From: Ceriagrion tenellum | Taxonomy: Eukaryota; Arthropoda; Insecta; Odonata; Coenagrionidae | Assembly: GCA_963169105.1 (NCBI GenBank) | Contig: OY720639.1 | Span: forward strand, 90,812,593 to 90,876,592 | Length of the DNA: 64,000 nt | Direction of reading: 5' to 3' | Shown: one piece after another, positions 1 through 11,595 of the stretch | Layout: every line of letters begins with the position of its first letter | How positions within the stretch are numbered: the first letter of the stretch is position 1 | Made by a program: the position numbers and the translations under genes | The notes under the pieces: model-generated | Told to the model about the DNA's origin: nothing | Databases searched by the model: none | The model's input: only the letters and a program-made list of their open reading frames with translations

Positions 1-499
1 TACATCTCAGAAATTACCGCGTCTACTTTTCCGGTAAGCTCAACCTCTAAATTCATACCTTGGGCAAAATTCTTGCAAAAACCATCCAAAAAATATCACA
101 TGAGAAATCATAAACATGGATCATCAATGCTACTATGCAATGATAGTCTTTAGTGTACAAGAAAGTAAATACTAAACATGCTTGAAAGTAAGAAGGATGA
201 TGTGGGACCTAACACGTAAAGCCACTCCACGGGCACAAATCACGGAAAGCGGTGTCTGGGACATCATTTCGAGTCATAGTTGGAACCGCGCATTTGTCAA
301 TCGACGTCACATCTCCCGTTTCCAGAGGCAAAATAACTTGGGAGACTCATTACAAACTCTTATAAATAAAATTTAAATCTCAGAAATTACCACGTCTAAT
401 TTTCCGCAAAGCTCTATATCTTGACACACACCTATTACCAAATTATTGCAAAAACCATCGGAAATATCGCATGATAAATCATAACTTTGTCTCAGTCAT

Positions 500-790
500 A
501 AACCTATCCTTAAGAGGGCTGTATACCACAGCCGACAACGCTTCAAAAGATGCCTACAAGCTTTAATATCAATGCTCCGTTATGAAACTTATAGCAAATC
601 TGTTTGCACCGAACTCATGGATGAGGATTAATATTTACAATAACAATTTTAAATGTTGCCTTCTTGCTGTTTACTTGCTATTTCAACCGCAGAAGAAAAT
701 GTAAATGGTCGAAAATGAGGCGATCGCCATGATGCGCAGAGCGTATATTTAAAAAATTCTTTTCACTTTTTTTTCGGCGCGGGAATTTAA
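500..790. repeat. interspersed repeat family F, partial copy
   Basis: Shares its order of short blocks with 32215-32450: a start reading 'AGAGGGCTGTRWACCACAGC', a middle with 'TTGCTGTTTA', and 'TTTCGACCGCRGAAGAA' further on (here 'TTTCAACCGCAGAAGAA'). A weaker piece lies at 10715-10905. No coding capacity is seen. The class is unclear (SINE or non-autonomous DNA element). The flanks 1-500 and 790-1430 show nothing else recognisable. Confidence 0.45.
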
Positions 791-1437
791 GGGTTAATGA
801 AGATGGTGGACTGGCTTTTGCTTCTAGCATTGGCCGGCATAGAAATCACCCTCTCCTTCGACCTCAAGGTTCGTAGAATCCCCGCAACAAATTAAGATGG
901 GTGGCGCACCTATAGCTTGCTGTCATAACGCAGTCTGCGGTGAAATTGGTGAGATGAGCACGTCCACAAAATCGCATGCACGAAAACGTAAGTTCACCCT
1001 CTGCTTATAATACGTAGGCCAATTTTAAAAGGCATCATCGACGAAAAAATTGTAAGTCTAAACGGAGCAGAGAATACGGCAAGTCCTGCGTATGACTAAC
1101 AAGGCGGGTGGGCGTCATAAAATTTTCATTAATTTTTATGCGATTAAGTAGTACTAATCCAACGCCGTACTCCTTATGGACAACTAAAGGAATGTCCAAG
1201 AAATTACGGGCAGAAGGAAAAGGACAATTACGAGCCCAATCACGCGAAAATAACCTCATCTTACTCTTGCTCCATATGACATCCTCATCTCACGACGCGA
1301 ACATATGCTATAGTTGATGCGTGTCCCAATTTAAACTTCACGGGTATGCTACGTGAGGCGAATCGTGAAAAATGCAGAGAAAGGTGTTACACTAACTCTT
1401 AAATATATAAAATAAGAGTAAATTTGTAAACAAAGAA

Positions 1438-1674
1438 AAAGACTCCTACTCACACTTCAGCCACTCTTTCCATTTAATTTAGTAACATCAGGACACTTAC
1501 CTGCAAAGAAAAAGAAAGCATCGATTAGCAAAAACTGAAAGAATAGCATTTTAGTCATGTAAACAAGTATACCTCTGATTTATACCATGATACAATGTTA
1601 ATGTTGACGGTCCACCACTCCGAAAATTCAAATTATTAAAAAGCACAAGAAATTGATAGGACAACTATCTTTTG
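1438..1674. repeat. repeat segment T, upstream of the TIR element
   Basis: A block of about 235 bp beginning 'GACTCCTACTCACACTTCAG' recurs at 52575-52817. In both places it sits directly upstream of a family C element. T and C therefore travel together, either as one larger element or as a segmental copy. No open reading frame of note. Confidence 0.55.
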
Positions 1675-2022
1675 GGGATAGGAGGCAGGCATAAAAATTG
1701 TGGTGGCGGGCGCCTTCGGTGGAAGTCCGGAACTGTTCGAGGGCCTCCGTTGCCGAGGGTAGTTCTAGCTTGACGTTACCAAGATAATTATCCCTCATCC
1801 GGGTAAACCGCGTGGCCCACAGTAAGAGGGGCCCTTTGGTGATGAGGTTTGGCAACACAGCATGCAGAATCGGTAAGTTCACACAACGGTGGTCTGAGAG
1901 AACCTGAATCTTCGAGGCTCTACACCGCGCCTACTGTACACTGATTGGCTTTGGGAAAGTCACGTGACGAGCAACTTTCTGATCGCTCACCCCCACAAAT
2001 TTTAGTCCTTCCCACTAGCCCC
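1675..2022. mobile_element. TIR element, family C, copy 1
   Basis: Starts near 'GGGGATAGGAGGCAGG' and ends near 'CCACTAGCCCC', an imperfect terminal inverted repeat. The same internal blocks ('GGCCTCCGTTGCCG', 'GTGGCCCACA', 'GGTGATGAGGTTTGGCAA') occur in the copies at 23474-23890 and 52818-53229. No transposase is encoded, so this is a non-autonomous DNA element. Superfamily not determined. Confidence 0.6.
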
Positions 2023-2039
2023 AAGATATTTGAAAAATA

Positions 2040-3975
2040 TCTGATAAACTTAGATCACAACTCATTCCTATGATTCCACAATCATATGATACGCAACAAT
2101 GTATCACAGGGATGAGTGACAGGCGAAATTCATACGTTGGGAAAGCATTAAAACAGTCATATCGACTCCATCTTCATCCCTATCTTCATTTATCAATTCC
2201 TCAGGCTAAAAGATACTATGGATATTCCAATTTTAAGTCATGAAAATGCAGGGAGACCCCATCGGTATATAGTTGGATGACCCACTGCAGGTAGATTGTG
2301 GCAAAGAATCGCCACTGTGAAAAATCTAATCGGTGTCCTGCATTAGCTACTAACACTGAGTAAACAACAATGTTCACTTCCAATCTCACCACTAGTTTCG
2401 ACGTATAAATATCATCGTAAAGACTCATGATACCTCTTGACAATGACGCACATCCGCCCAAAACTATCTTTGATAAAATGCAAAAAGTTAGAGGAAAACT
2501 GCCATGTATTCATTACTATGGAGCTATTCCAGCATACTACCCCACGAACTCTATCGGTTATAATATACAATGGAGAGATATGGACATAATTTTTTAGTAC
2601 TAGTAATGATAAACTCGGGCATATACAACTAATTCAGAATTAAATTTTTAAAAATTGCAGGGCAAGTTGAATTACGATCCACATCTATATACCATTCGGC
2701 AAGCCATCTCAGTAGGGGTGGATGGGGCATAGGTTTTTATGGGCAAAATCATGAAGGGGGACGAAATAGAGAACAGGGAATGGGGAGTGAAAAAATGTGG
2801 ACTGCATGTTAACGTTGCGTACCATGTTAGAGTCACGCTAAGTTTTTGCAATAATCAATAATGGTACGTGGCAAGAAGGAATCGTTGCACCTATCAGTTA
2901 GGCAATGTATCGATCGTTTTTAGTGTATCATGCTATCTATGCGTCGTCGCTAATCCATTATAGGTAATATGAAAAGTGAATATTATTCAAGTTACCTAAG
3001 GCTAGGCGCTGAGTATTTAGTGGGACCCATTCTCATCCTCCATCTGTGTACCAGTCCATCTGCTCTCCATCTTTGTAACAGTCTATCTGCTCAGTAGCGC
3101 AATTTACAAAACAACAACATTGATTTTAAAAGGAAATTCATTTCGCTTCGAATGATATAATGCCAAGAGCACGCAGGAACCCATTAAAGGAGAATGAATA
3201 CGATGTGTGAATTTATTCTGGATCACCGGAATTTTAATTTAGACTCGGGAGAAATAACGGCGACCTCCACTTCAGGGCGGGACCATATTGCGTAGCAGAG
3301 GAGAGGAGGAACGTTAAAACGGCTCCACCCCTTGGAAAGCGGCGGTGAAATTCGCCAGTAGCAGAAAGCACCCCATTTCGCCCTTCACCCCACAGTTACA
3401 GCCGGCGTTGATACGCGAAAATACGCATCCTGTTTCAAAACACCAATAGATATCGACAAAATACAGCGGGGTCTATTATGAAATAGCTTCTCTATGCGTC
3501 TTCGTCCAATGATCTCTAGCTGTAAGTCCCATTGCATGCAGTATCTTCCGGTATTATTCATTCATTACTGCGGAAGATGCTGCCTCAAATGGTCGCGACA
3601 GGTCTAAATCAACAAAAAAAGAGCAGTAGAGTCCGAAAGGTATTTAAGAAGACATACCTCACTAGAAGGGCCCACGAACGAAATCAATAGCGGTGCGCCG
3701 GTGGTCGTATTCAATTTTTTCATTAAAGGCCCTTCTTGAACCGAAACCTTCGAATGCTATAACAATTTTCCACTTGGGAATCCGAGTAAAATCGATATAC
3801 CCATGACCCCCAGAATATTACTTACATAACATTTCATAACAGTTCATTTTTTGATCGATAGTTTATCAAAAAAACCTATGAAAATAATAAAATCTAACGG
3901 AGAAGAGAGATAATCACAAGTAGCCCCTATGTCGTTCTTGAAATTTTTCCGTCTGCAATTCCGCTTTAAAAAGAT
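2040..3975. other. no gene recognised
   Basis: AT-rich sequence with only short chance reading frames on both strands. A more GC-rich patch at about 3240-3420 has no recognisable product. I see no splice-bounded exon, RNA gene or intact mobile element here. Confidence 0.5.
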
Positions 3976-3978
3976 ACC

Positions 3979-4540
3979 GTAAGGTAGTTAGAGCGAAATA
4001 TCATTTCAACAAGAAACCAATGAATTTGGTCTCATTTCACATAAAAATATCTCAACCTTCCAAATATACCGAAATATCAGCCCCATACCACACTGTTTTC
4101 CGAGATATTTTCCACGAAATTCCGGAAATTTTAAATAGAAAGTGTATGCACGCCACAGAGATCTCATTAAAAAAATAGCCATATCTTACACCTATATCAC
4201 GTCAAAAAATTAAGTGCGTAGTTAGTATGTTTTCTCAACTATTTTTAATATAAATCAAGAAGTTACCGCTGTCATATTTCATGATCGTAAAAACCTCTTC
4301 CCATTTGAAGGAGTTTTAAACGTACCGCGAGAAAAACGACTTAGGGGAATCGAGTAAGGTTAAAGACTTATGGGAATATTTTTATGCAATAACTTAGAAT
4401 GACTGCCGTATAAAAGTATATTATTGCATCATTATTAATGCAACATTTAATTCATGCTTTAAACTTGATGATATTAAAACGTGTAATTGGAATATGACCT
4501 GTATTATGACAAGGGAATTATCTCGCTAAAACTACCTTCA
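3979..4540. mobile_element. TTAA-flanked MITE, family A, copy 1
   Basis: Terminal inverted repeats read 'AAGGTAGTTAGAGCGAAATA' on the left and the complement of 'TATCTCGCTAAAACTACCTT' on the right, about 560 bp apart. The flanking tetranucleotides are diverged TTAA (GTAA and TTCA). Internal blocks match the copies near 20.2, 44.8 and 58.8 kb. There is no transposase. TTAA targets suggest piggyBac-type mobilisation, which is an inference from the flanks. Confidence 0.7.
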
Positions 4541-4544
4541 ATTA

Positions 4545-4606
4545 CATCTGCATCAACATTATACCCGGCGAGCCGCCGCATGGGCGTGTGGCAAGGGGTG
4601 TTTATA
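4545..4606 (-). mobile_element. 3' tail of an L2/CR1-like LINE
   Basis: Read on the minus strand it carries the family tail 'GCCACACGCCCATGCGGCGG' followed by 'CTCGCCGGGTATAATG'. The same tail is seen at 11530-11592, 48405-48465 and 60340-60405. It abuts the right terminus of the preceding MITE. Only the 3' terminal part survives. Confidence 0.6.
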
Positions 4607-4622
4607 TTTATTTTATAAAGGG

Positions 4623-5235
4623 GTGTTTACATTTATAAAAAAGAAAACTCTTTTGACATCAAAAAATGTTTCTCTATCGACCCGGAAAGAATTTGTTAAA
4701 ACTTATGTTTGGAGTGTGTGCACCTATGGCTCAGAAACTTGGACTCTGAGGAAAGAGGAGAGGAAAAGGCTGGAGTCCTTTGAAATGTGGTGCTGGAGAA
4801 GACTTATCAAAATATCTTGGACAGAGAGGGTTACCAACCAGGAAGTATTACAAAGGATTGGGGAAGGACAAACGTTTGTTAATTCTATTTGTAAAAAAAG
4901 AAACGCTATGATTGGACACCTTCTACGTCACTCAGAGTGGATGACTACTTTAATGGAAGGAGTGGTAGAGGGCCGTGCTGGAAGAGGTAGATCAAGAAAA
5001 GAATACCTGGAAGAGATCATAGCGGGGAGAAGGTACATTGATATAAAGAGACTGGCTGTAGAAAGAAGGAATTTGAATGCCCACCAACCTTAGGGTTGAA
5101 GAGAATAAGAATAAGATCCTCGGAACTTCGTTTTAACCAGCAGAAAGCCTTAATCAATCACCTCGGACTTAGAAATGTGAGAGAGGAAGCCGAAGACTTG
5201 ATCGCAAACCCTCAGGGAATTTTTCAATGGTGAAT
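4623..5235 (+). pseudogene. non-LTR retrotransposon reverse transcriptase, C-terminal fragment (LINE family c)
   Basis: An open frame of 156 codons (4623-5093) encodes the region that follows the catalytic palm in RTE/Jockey-like LINE proteins. Visible marks are YGSETWTL at about residues 35-42, FEMWCWRR at about 53-60 and the basic stretch GRAGRGRSR before the end. This part normally finishes a protein of roughly 900-1000 residues, so the endonuclease and the polymerase catalytic motifs are missing and the copy is 5' truncated. The first Met is only where the frame opens. Sequence to about 5235 looks like the element's 3' untranslated end. No target duplication was found. Family assignment is by motif and the clade is not certain. 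Confidence 0.8.
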
Positions 5236-5864
5236 TTTCACGAAAAGTATGCACTCTCTGAAACTCTTATTTTTTTAACTCCACGATAATTACTCTGAAG
5301 CTGCGTATTTCTGAAATTGAAGGCCCAGCCTGCCAGATGGTGTTTGAGCCAGGTGTCTGACGTCGTAAGGGAATTCAGCACGGATTTCTTCGGCTCAATA
5401 ACGGAGGGAGACTCAAAATCAAACACGATGCTACAGCAAGTCTCACGACCACATTCAAACACTGCAAGAAAAGTGATTCAGCAATTTGCACTTACGTCTA
5501 TTATTACCCTATCAGCCAACTCAGGGGTGGATGGCAGTAAGGCCTAGGACACGAAAGAAAGGAAACAAGGATGGAAGGAAAAAAGTAAGAAATTGTAATG
5601 CCAGTAAATTGAGCACATAAAATGGGTGAAAAAATATACCATGATATTAATAAGGAACCATTATAATAATATGAAACGAGTGCCTGCGGGAGTTGCCATT
5701 AGGAGAAAATCTATACTAAAAGTGGGTGAAAATATGAGTCAAGTAACTTAAGGTTAAGCGTTAAAATAGCAAACAATCGCTAAGAAGCCAAAACGATAAC
5801 ATGGATTTTTATTTGCTTTTATCTAACCGTATTTCTAATAGGTAAAGAAACATGGGTAACTGGT

Positions 5865-6345
5865 AAATAGAAACATGGCTATGACAGGATAGACATAAGA
5901 CTAGACTAAATGCCGAGGGTATGAGTTATCTGAAGAGTGTTTGCGGCAAAAGTAGGATGGATAGGGTCAGGAATGAGTGGGTAATAAATGAATGTGGGTT
6001 AGATGCTCCCATGGACATACACGAAAGGAGTGTGCTTCGTTGGTTTGGCCATGTTGAGAGCATGGATGAGATTCGAATAACGAAACAGATATATAAGGTA
6101 GGGGTAGGCCGAGAAAGTTGTGGTTTAATGTAGTTGAGGAAATTCTTGGGAGGAGGAATATTAGAAGTCTTAAAAACAGGCGGGCGGGTACGAAGCAGTG
6201 TATGGGGGTAAATAAGACAAAAGAGGTTTGCAAGGATAGGTTAGTATGGAGAAAATTATTGAAGAAGAGTTAGGGGTACAAGTATGAATCTATGAGTGAA
6301 ACTTTGTGACTGTGCCTACCCCGGAAGGGAACGGCGTGATAGGTA
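5865..6345 (+). pseudogene. LINE reverse transcriptase tail (LINE family a), copy 1
   Basis: The peptide at 5921-6133 contains YLKSVCGKSRMDRVRNEW and RWFGHVESMDE, the C-terminal end typical of arthropod endonuclease/reverse-transcriptase LINEs. Continuing past 6133 in other frames gives a RRNIRSLKN-like segment, so the frame is broken. The 3' end reads 'CCTACCCCGGAAGGGAACGG' and runs into TATGTA-type repeats. The same tail ends the copies at 37015-37765 and 50940-51495. From 6225 onward this copy is also the outer part of the large palindrome. Confidence 0.8.
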
Positions 6346-7579
6346 TGTAGGTATGTATTTCTAATAGGTATACTTACGCATAGCTTCATACAAATCCGTA
6401 CCCAAACGAAAATCGGTCGAACGAACTTAAGGGAGGTGATTGCGGAGGAAGCTTGCTCTATATGCCAATATAATGGTCGAGAAAGTCCATATTCATGTCT
6501 AGAATTTAAATGCGGGGTCAATATAATATCCTTCGTGTCACCCAGTTAATCGCGCGATACGAAATTTCCAAGAAATCTCAGCCTGGTGTGTTTCCCCGAG
6601 TTTCACACTGCTGCCAAACTATTTTACCCAAAATCTGTGCTACACAGAGAGTGGACCAAAAAAGTAAGTCAAAAATTTCGAATCGGGTGAGTCTTATTTG
6701 GTTTTACGGCGTGATACGAGAATTTTGATACCCTGATCGACCCGATCAGACCACGGGAATAGTCCCGTACGACGCTTGAATAATTAACCTAGTTAACGAT
6801 AGAAATGAGAGCGATGATGTGATGTCAGGGACCGAAAAATAGGCAATGTCCTTTTTTTATTTTACTTCATTTTATTTAATTCTTTGGAGACACGCACTTG
6901 GTTTATTTTCTCCCTCCTTAAATAGACCATTCTGCACACATTCTGTGTTATGAACTTTTCTGTCCGACCGATATTTCGGTCCCTGACACCGCATCATCGC
7001 TCTTATTTCTATGATTAACCAGGTTAAATATTCAAGCGCTTTTCGGGACCTTTTCCCGTGGTCCGATCGGGTCGACCCGGGTATCGAAATTCTTGTCTCG
7101 CGCCGTAGCACCGAATAAGACTCAACCGATTCGAAAATTTTGACTTCCTTTTTTTGGTCCACACTCTGTGTAGCACAGATTTTGGGTAAAATAGTTTGGC
7201 AGCAGTGTGAAACTCGGGGAAACACACCAGGCTGAGATTTCTTGGAAATTTTGTAGTGCGCGATTAACTGGGTGACACGAAGGATATTATATTGACCCCG
7301 CAATTAAATTCTAGACATGAATATGGACTTTCTCGACCATTATATTGTTTATAGAGCAACCTTCCTCCGCAATCACCTCCCTTAAGTTCGTTCGACCTAT
7401 TTTCGTTTGGGTACAGATTTGCTTGAAGCTATGCGTAAGTATACCTATTAGAAATAAATACCTATAACGCCGTTCCCTTCCGGGGTAGGCACAGTCACAA
7501 AGTTTCACTCATAAATACATACTTGTACCCCTAACTCTGCTTCGATAATTTCCTCCATTAAAACCTATCCTTGCAAACC
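6225..7579. repeat. large inverted repeat (palindrome) with arms of about 610 bp
   Basis: Left arm 6225-6840 and right arm 6971-7579 are near reverse complements. The spacer is about 130 bp. The outer part of each arm is the 3' end of LINE family a ('CTACCCCGGAAGGGAACGGC'). The inner part is an unrelated sequence of about 350 bp. Single-base differences are scattered, for example near the LINE tail and at 6640-6660, so the arms have had time to diverge. Short reading frames in both arms (one shared peptide starting MRGQYNILRVTQLIA) reflect the duplication and are not evidence of a gene. Confidence 0.88.
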
Positions 7580-7725
7580 AGGTTAAATATTCAAGCGCTT
7601 TTCGGGACCTTTTCCCGTGGTCTGATCGGGTCGACCCGGGTATCAAAATTCTTGTCTCGCGCCGTAGCACCGAATAAGACTCACCCGACTCGAAAATTCT
7701 GACTTTTACTTTTTTGGTCCGCCCT
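7577..7725. repeat. third, direct partial copy of the palindrome arm
   Basis: About 145 bp starting 'AACCAGGTTAAATATTCAAG' repeats 7016-7165 in the same orientation. It begins exactly where the right arm of the palindrome ends. The junction shares 'AACCAGGTTA' with the copied site. That microhomology suggests template switching or a recombination join. Confidence 0.8.
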
Positions 7726-7729
7726 AACA

Positions 7730-8150
7730 CACAGTCATCGACCTTCCATCGAGGCGTGTGGCCTAAGCGCACAGCACACATCCGACTCAGATCCGTCAGG
7801 GCGCGAGGGATGACGAGGACAAATTCCATATAAAATCACCCCTACCGAGTGGAATTATTTCCACAGCAGGAGAGCCAGATTGTAAATTGGGAGGCAGCGG
7901 GGCGGGACGCGCGGAAAGATTGAGCAGAAGGCAACAGCGCGATTGAGAAAGAGATACTTCGCCGTCATAAAATCAGATCACTTTATCACCAACATTTTCA
8001 GAAGCATGCAGGCCTCGAAATAAAAAGGCCGCCTCACTCGGTGGCCGTACCCACGTCCATAAATATATATACATCTTTTAACATATTCATAGCATTCTCT
8101 AGCTGATAGGGTCCGCACCAAGGCGAAATTTTTGAATATCCAAATCTGCC
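7730..8150. other. no gene recognised
   Basis: Mixed-composition sequence with short chance frames only. The stretch at 7860-7950 is GC-rich. No repeat family was matched. Confidence 0.4.
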
Positions 8151-8194
8151 TGAAACATCTCTTTATTAAATCTTACTTGACGCAAGCGACACAT

Positions 8195-8265
8195 CTCATT
8201 TCGATGATGGCCGCGCCCCTACTCGGCAACCAAAAGGTCGCGGGTTTGAATCACCTGTTTGGCAT
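8195..8265 (+). repeat. possible tRNA-derived SINE head
   Basis: 'GATGGCCGCGCCCCTACTCG' is followed by 'GGTCGCGGGTTTGAATCACC', spaced like the A and B boxes of a pol III promoter in a degenerate tRNA. No cloverleaf is convincing and no tail or target duplication was identified. Read as a diverged SINE remnant with low certainty. Confidence 0.3.
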
Positions 8266-8409
8266 GAATGCTTCGTTTTTCTCAGGATGAAGGTCCCAGG
8301 TTGGACTGCACTGTACGATGATAGTAGATGAAGAACCTTAAAGCCCCGTCCTAATTCACCTATAGTCTTAAAACTCCCTTTTAGTTCTGTCTTTTAACGC
8401 AGCCTAGAA

Positions 8410-8830
8410 TTTGTTATCGCATTCCATTCCATTACCCGCCCCAGGCAACAGCGCCACTGATGGTAGTACAATGTGTTACAAGGGTTCACGGGAATGTTCA
8501 ATACAACTTTATTTTACGTAACTTTCAACATTGTGATGTTCTTCCAAGTAGTGGAAGGATTGCCACTTACAATAAGTGCATAGACTTTTAGAAATATACA
8601 TCGTACGCGTCATAGCAAATGCCCGCATTTCAAAAAATACACGTTTCTTCCCTGGTCGAAATGACTTTTATGACTACACATACATACAAGAGTTGCAGCG
8701 AAGATACTCAAAGCGTGAAGGAGTGAGTCAACTAACAAGCCACACAACCTATTGAACAACCTAGTTTTAAGTCTCATCGGCAGCTCCCATGGTTTCATAT
8801 GGTTAGCGTGAAAAAAATTACATTTCAAAA
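8410..8830. repeat. interspersed repeat family F, copy 2
   Basis: Shares 'CAACAGCGCCACTGATGG', 'TTCACGGGAATGTT' and 'ATACATCGTACGCGTCAT' in order with the copy at 12690-13360. No coding capacity. Confidence 0.6.
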
Positions 8831-9379
8831 CTCTCCATTCTGCAGTATATTTCCCTAATTTATTCTCACGATCTTATCCACCGTCGTACGTCGGATTTCG
8901 TGGTATGTTATCAACGTTCAAGGCGTCCCGAGGGACCTGAAGTCAGTACTATATAGTGTTTTTCATACATCTGAGTACAAAGAGTCTTTATCCCTTTAGT
9001 GACCGAACCATGGCACAACTGAAACCCTAACTCCATGAGTGTGGATTCCAGGAAGTGATGACACCTCATCGGGCATACTGATTTGGATGGATCAAAGTTG
9101 TCTGCACCACGTAAACTGCAGGACTGCAATTGTGGACAACCCTTAGTCATCCACCAAATTCCAAATGTTAATAAACAAAATGATTATTGTAATAATTCGA
9201 CAAACCATAATCAGGCCTACGTGCCACCTATGATATTTGATCAAAACAAAAGAATGGATTTCAAATAGTAAAAACACAAAAAGAATTCATGAGTATAACG
9301 GGCTGCGAGCCATTTTTCAAAATTGAATACTTTGTCTGTATTAAATATTTATACTCTGTACGAGACTAGCGCTGGGTTG

Positions 9380-9802
9380 GGGCGTTTACGCCTCATTCAA
9401 CCCAGCCTAAATAAACAAAAGTCAAGTCAGCGAACGGCCAACACCTACGACGGACGACGCGAAACTCCCGGCGAAGTGTTCGGGCGCGGGTCAACCAGAC
9501 CCCGACGACATGGACCGGCGGAAGGAACCGCATCTTCCTCCTGATGTGTCGAAGCATCGGAAAGGGGAGGAGGGGGCGGGGTAGGCGGGCGGGAAGGGAG
9601 TGCGGTGGCTCGCAGCCTTCAAGCACCAACGAGCGGCGAAGAACTTGTCCAGGGTCTTTGGCCCAAAGGCCCCGCCCACAACGCGCGGAAGAGAAGTGAG
9701 TCTCCGGGACCTAAGAGCGCAGTTGAAGAAAGCGACGGAATCGCTCCGTACTCTTCCTCGTTGCTCGCAAAAGGCGGAGAGGACGGGACAATTTCGGCCA
9801 CC
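9380..9802. other. GC-rich block without a supported gene
   Basis: High GC and CpG content compared with the neighbours. Overlapping reading frames occur on both strands, none with a recognisable domain. Such frames are expected by chance in GC-rich DNA. Could be a CpG-rich host segment or an old repeat. Confidence 0.4.
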
Positions 9803-10060
9803 TTAAGGTGGCTCTGGCCTTGGGGACTCAAACTCCAGTTTCACTGAAAACTAAATTATATAGAATATTTTACTTGCGTTTAACAAACTGAGATGAAGAA
9901 AAATTAGGGTTTCCCCGATTAGATATACTGAAAAATCAGCCTTGAGAGTGGAGATTTTAACATGGGTTTTAATGAAGCCTGTTCAAATTACAGCAGAAAA
10001 GCGACTATTTAAACGAGAAATCATATACATGCTTTTGATTTGAACTGTTAACAAGGAGGG
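9803..10060. mobile_element. TTAA MITE, family B, truncated copy
   Basis: Begins TTAA then 'GGTGGCTCTGGCCT'. It matches the reverse complement of the right half of the complete copy at 31065-31631, including 'GTGGAGATTTTAACATGGG' (31.5 kb version 'GTGGAGATTTTGACATGGG'). The other terminus is missing. Confidence 0.6.
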
Positions 10061-10115
10061 AAAAGTTCCGCAAAACTGAATAAACATAAAAAATAGCCAT
10101 CTCATCGCCTATTAT

Positions 10116-10650
10116 TTAAAGTCATTGGCAACGAATTATACGTTTTGATTTCCGCAGTTGTAGGAAGAATATAGAAGGTAAATTTTGCATTATTAATGAT
10201 GCAATGATATACATTTGTGTGACTGAAATTCAAGGTAATAAAATAAAGATATCTACGCAAGTCTTTAATTTGACTCATTTGTTCACGCAGTACGTTTCGA
10301 ACTCCATCACAACGGAAGGCTTTATGCAATTCTGAAAAAAATAACAGAGGTTACTATGATTTATTTTCAAAAATTGTAGAGAAAACGTACAAACTAAACA
10401 CTGTTAATTTTTTGACGAGATCAACATGTAGGAATCCCTCAATTTTTTTTCAAATAAGATCTGTCTGGAGTGCCAGTGCACACATGTACCATTTCCTGTG
10501 TAACAGGGCTGGTATTTTTCTTCAATAATCTCGGACAGTAGTTCTGAGAAGGGGCATATTTTGGAATCTTAGGAAGGGTAAGATATTTTTATTTTAAATG
10601 AGACAAAATTCATTGATTTCCATTTGAAACGATATTTCGCTCCACCTGAA
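10116..10650. mobile_element. TTAA-flanked MITE, family A, copy 2
   Basis: Same internal blocks as the copy at 20243-20812, in the same orientation: 'CGTTTTGATTTCCGCAG', 'TTTTTTGACGAGATC', 'TGTACCATTTCCTGTG' and a right end 'GATATTTCGCTCCACC'. The left terminus is damaged. No coding sequence. Confidence 0.65.
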
Positions 10651-11159
10651 TGGGTCACGATAACCGCTCCACCCATCTTAATCTTGCCCCATACCACTTC
10701 AAAAACGCTTCAGCAAAGATCTATGCGCATTCAGAAGGCGCATCTGCTTCGAAACTAAAAAAAAAATTGCTTGCACATGCCTTTAGAATTAGATTCATAT
10801 TTATAAACAAGTGTCTTTCTATGTTATGATTTCGACCGCGGAAGAAAAGTTAATTTGTAGAATATCAGGCGTTCTGTATGACGCGAACGACGTTGGTTAC
10901 TGAACATCTTGGCACTTATTGCAAATTTTAATCCTTCATCGCCATGGGAGACCATCGTATCAATGGATATTGCGCATTCAGTCCTCACAAACTTCTTCGC
11001 ACATATTTTTAAAAATAGAGTGCTACGTCTCCGCAACCTACTCTTTGATGATGTCTTGTCCTCACTCTCCGGTAATAAACCTGATAATATCTTCCTTAAA
11101 ACTGATCTTAAACTCATTCATAGCACTCTGAACTCAACCATTGTTGAACCAACCAACGC

Positions 11160-11595
11160 ATGTTAAAATTTAGGTCAAACCTTTTAAGTAAATTCGAAAC
11201 CGATTTGTTCACAGATGACGTTAGATATATATTGAGAACCCCTGCGTATTATGCTAGGTTTGACCATATCCACAAGATTAGAGAGATAGATTGTCGTACC
11301 GATAGATTTAAAATGTCATTTTTCCCGCGTACCATAAGAGAGAACAATAGGCAGCGTAGCAAAGGGATAGGTAGGTGAAATATAGTAAGAGTAGTCTGTA
11401 GTGCATGATTCATGTAATAACAACCAATAATCCCTTTCTTATTATGTAGATACTAACCATGTGACCCTATTATCTAGCATGCCTTCATTAAATATCCTAG
11501 TTGCATGTCAATAGTGCATGTCTGGTGATCTTCACCCCCTGCCACACACCCTCGTGGTGGCTCGCAGGGTATTACGTAGGTGTAGATTGGCTGCC
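11160..11595 (+). pseudogene. L2/CR1-like LINE, reverse transcriptase tail and 3' end
   Basis: The peptide at 11160-11378 carries LLSKFETDLFTDDVRYIL and then HKIREIDCRTDRFKMSFFPR, the end of the C-terminal domain in L2/CR1/Jockey-like LINEs. The 3' untranslated end finishes with 'TGGTGGCTCGCAGGGTATTA' and a 'GTAGGTGTAGAT' tail at 11560-11592. The copy is heavily 5' truncated and cannot move on its own. Upstream sequence at 10900-11155 keeps open frames on both strands but I cannot assign it. Confidence 0.75.

Noticed and set aside
6510..7303. Similar peptides encoded on opposite strands (start MRGQYNILRVTQLIA)
   Set aside because: They are the same DNA in the two palindrome arms, and there is no other sign of selection for a protein.
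10824..11117. 97-codon minus frame with a DEGLKFAI-like segment, considered as Penelope reverse transcriptase
   Set aside because: One short resemblance only. The catalytic motifs are absent and the plus strand is equally open.
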